This document shows, one piece after another, positions 63,463 through 64,000 of a stretch of DNA of 64,000 bases. The translations under genes were made by a program, and so were the position numbers. Source of the DNA: Candidatus Obscuribacterales bacterium (GTDB lineage Bacteria > Cyanobacteriota > Vampirovibrionia > Obscuribacterales > Obscuribacteraceae). Positions within the stretch are counted from its first letter, which is position 1. Each line of letters opens with the position of its first letter. The notes under the pieces are model-generated. The model saw nothing but the letters and a program-made list of their open reading frames with translations. It did no database searches and was not told where the DNA came from. The stretch is from the NCBI GenBank assembly GCA_019747875.1, contig JAIEQI010000006.1:1-64000 (forward strand), in the 5' to 3' direction.

Positions 63463-64000
63463 TTAGTCGTAATATTCTTTGCGCTTAAACGGAGAAAGCA
63501 AGAGTTTCACTGGCGCGGTGATGATCTTGCCGGCGGTACCTAAAACGGTGCGTCTCTTTCTTGGATAGACCGTCGCATACACAGTTTCTGTTCGCGATTC
63601 GATGGCTATAGGACGTTGTGTGTACCGACGTGGTGTCAGATTTCGCACTGTAAGTACTTTCGAATTGCGTCGATATTGTCGTTTCTTCGCAACACGTCGA
63701 TGTGGTGGCGGATTTCTGAAGGAGTTTTTTATGGCAGTAGCTGCAACTACAGGTGCGGCTGCTGTAGCCGCCTTTTCAACAAAAGTCGTCGTGCTTTCTT
63801 TTGTTTCCTTCCGCGACGCAGAATCTTCATTGGTATTTGGGGAAGGGGAATCCTTTGCATTCCTTAGTGCGAGCGCACCGCCTGCAACTTCATCTGCTCC
63901 GCTCACTGGAGCTGAATGAGAGAGAGTCGTTGCCTCTTGAACTGTGATGGCATTGTCAAATTCTCGCATAGACTCCCGATTCGAGTCATTTGCTTCCAAT
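63463..64000 (-). CDS. Basic low-complexity protein, 5' partial
   Basis: The frame is open to the right edge, where a TTG lies at 63999; the true start may be there or beyond. The visible part has an acidic/Ser/Thr-rich first half and an Ala-rich helix (AATAAAPVVAATAIKN). A very basic region (HRRVAKKRQYRRN, PRRYTQRP) and a short hydrophobic/basic end (LLLSPFKRKEYYD) follow. No family is recognised; the basic segment could bind nucleic acid or phospholipid. Confidence 0.55.
   Translation of the reverse strand, partial: LEANDSNRESMREFDNAITVQEATTLSHSAPVSGADEVAGGALALRNAKDSPSPNTNEDSASRKETKESTTTFVEKAATAAAPVVAATAIKNSFRNPPPHRRVAKKRQYRRNSKVLTVRNLTPRRYTQRPIAIESRTETVYATVYPRKRRTVLGTAGKIITAPVKLLLSPFKRKEYYD

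Overview
The window looks like a chromosome segment from a Gram-negative-type bacterium with a two-membrane envelope: it has RND pumps, a TolC-like protein, lipoproteins and a PBP1A. It also carries an unusually dense set of eukaryote-like Ser/Thr kinases, PAS histidine kinases and tetratricopeptide (TPR) proteins. Base composition is about 50% GC, and ATG, GTG and TTG starts are all used. This mix resembles non-photosynthetic relatives of Cyanobacteria (Candidatus Melainabacteria/Vampirovibrionia, order Obscuribacterales). That assignment is an inference from gene content; no rRNA or marker gene in the window settles it.

Layout. 1-10.7 kb: a Ser/Thr kinase (cut by the left edge) followed by a PAS histidine kinase, a small exported SnoaL-like protein, a second histidine kinase facing an OmpR-type regulator, and three TPR proteins. 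10.7-14.4 kb: three transcription units, each preceded by the same promoter layout (two GTTCAGA-like repeats 11 bp apart, then a -10 at fixed distance). They encode a small membrane protein plus a CxxC zinc-ribbon-like protein, a vWA TadG-like protein and a TadE-like protein; a 33-residue membrane microprotein follows. 14.6-17.8 kb: mtnA and cstA. 18.2-22.8 kb: a three-gene exported cluster headed by an 873-residue pilin-like/TadG-like protein. 22.8-28.3 kb: a minus-strand set (His/Met-rich exported protein, PCYCGC-type protein, two TadE-like proteins) divergent from a CcoO-like dihaem cytochrome and a dihaem lipoprotein cytochrome. Two Cys-rich exported proteins follow, behind a C-tract/G-tract palindrome that resembles a CsoR-family operator. 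28.4-36.2 kb: an MdtBC-like efflux operon with two RND pumps and one adaptor. 36.5-42.5 kb: a Cys-motif membrane protein and a complete Ser/Thr kinase - PAS histidine kinase - response regulator cassette, paralogous to the one at the left edge. 42.9-49.0 kb: TolC-like protein, PspA/IM30, M13 peptidase, a repeat island and a histidine phosphatase. 49.4-57.8 kb: a third Ser/Thr kinase, a small tail-anchored protein, a highly acidic protein with tetrapeptide repeats, a divergent response regulator/histidine kinase pair and an 829-residue TPR protein. 57.9-64 kb: nucleoside transporter, PBP1A, XerC/D-type recombinase, a second zinc-ribbon-like paralogue and a basic low-complexity protein cut by the right edge.

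How it fits together. Signalling dominates: three TM-anchored Ser/Thr kinases with TPR-like C-termini, four histidine kinases and three OmpR-family regulators. In two places a Ser/Thr kinase and a PAS histidine kinase form one operon, which suggests a combined Ser/Thr-His signalling module. A second theme is envelope biology: Tad-type pilin-like proteins, metal-binding exported proteins, c-type cytochromes and efflux. No Tad ATPase, secretin or oxidase catalytic subunit is present, so the window holds only part of any such machine. A dispersed palindromic repeat family (stem-AGGATG-stem followed by GCTCC) occurs between genes and, once, in frame inside an RND gene.
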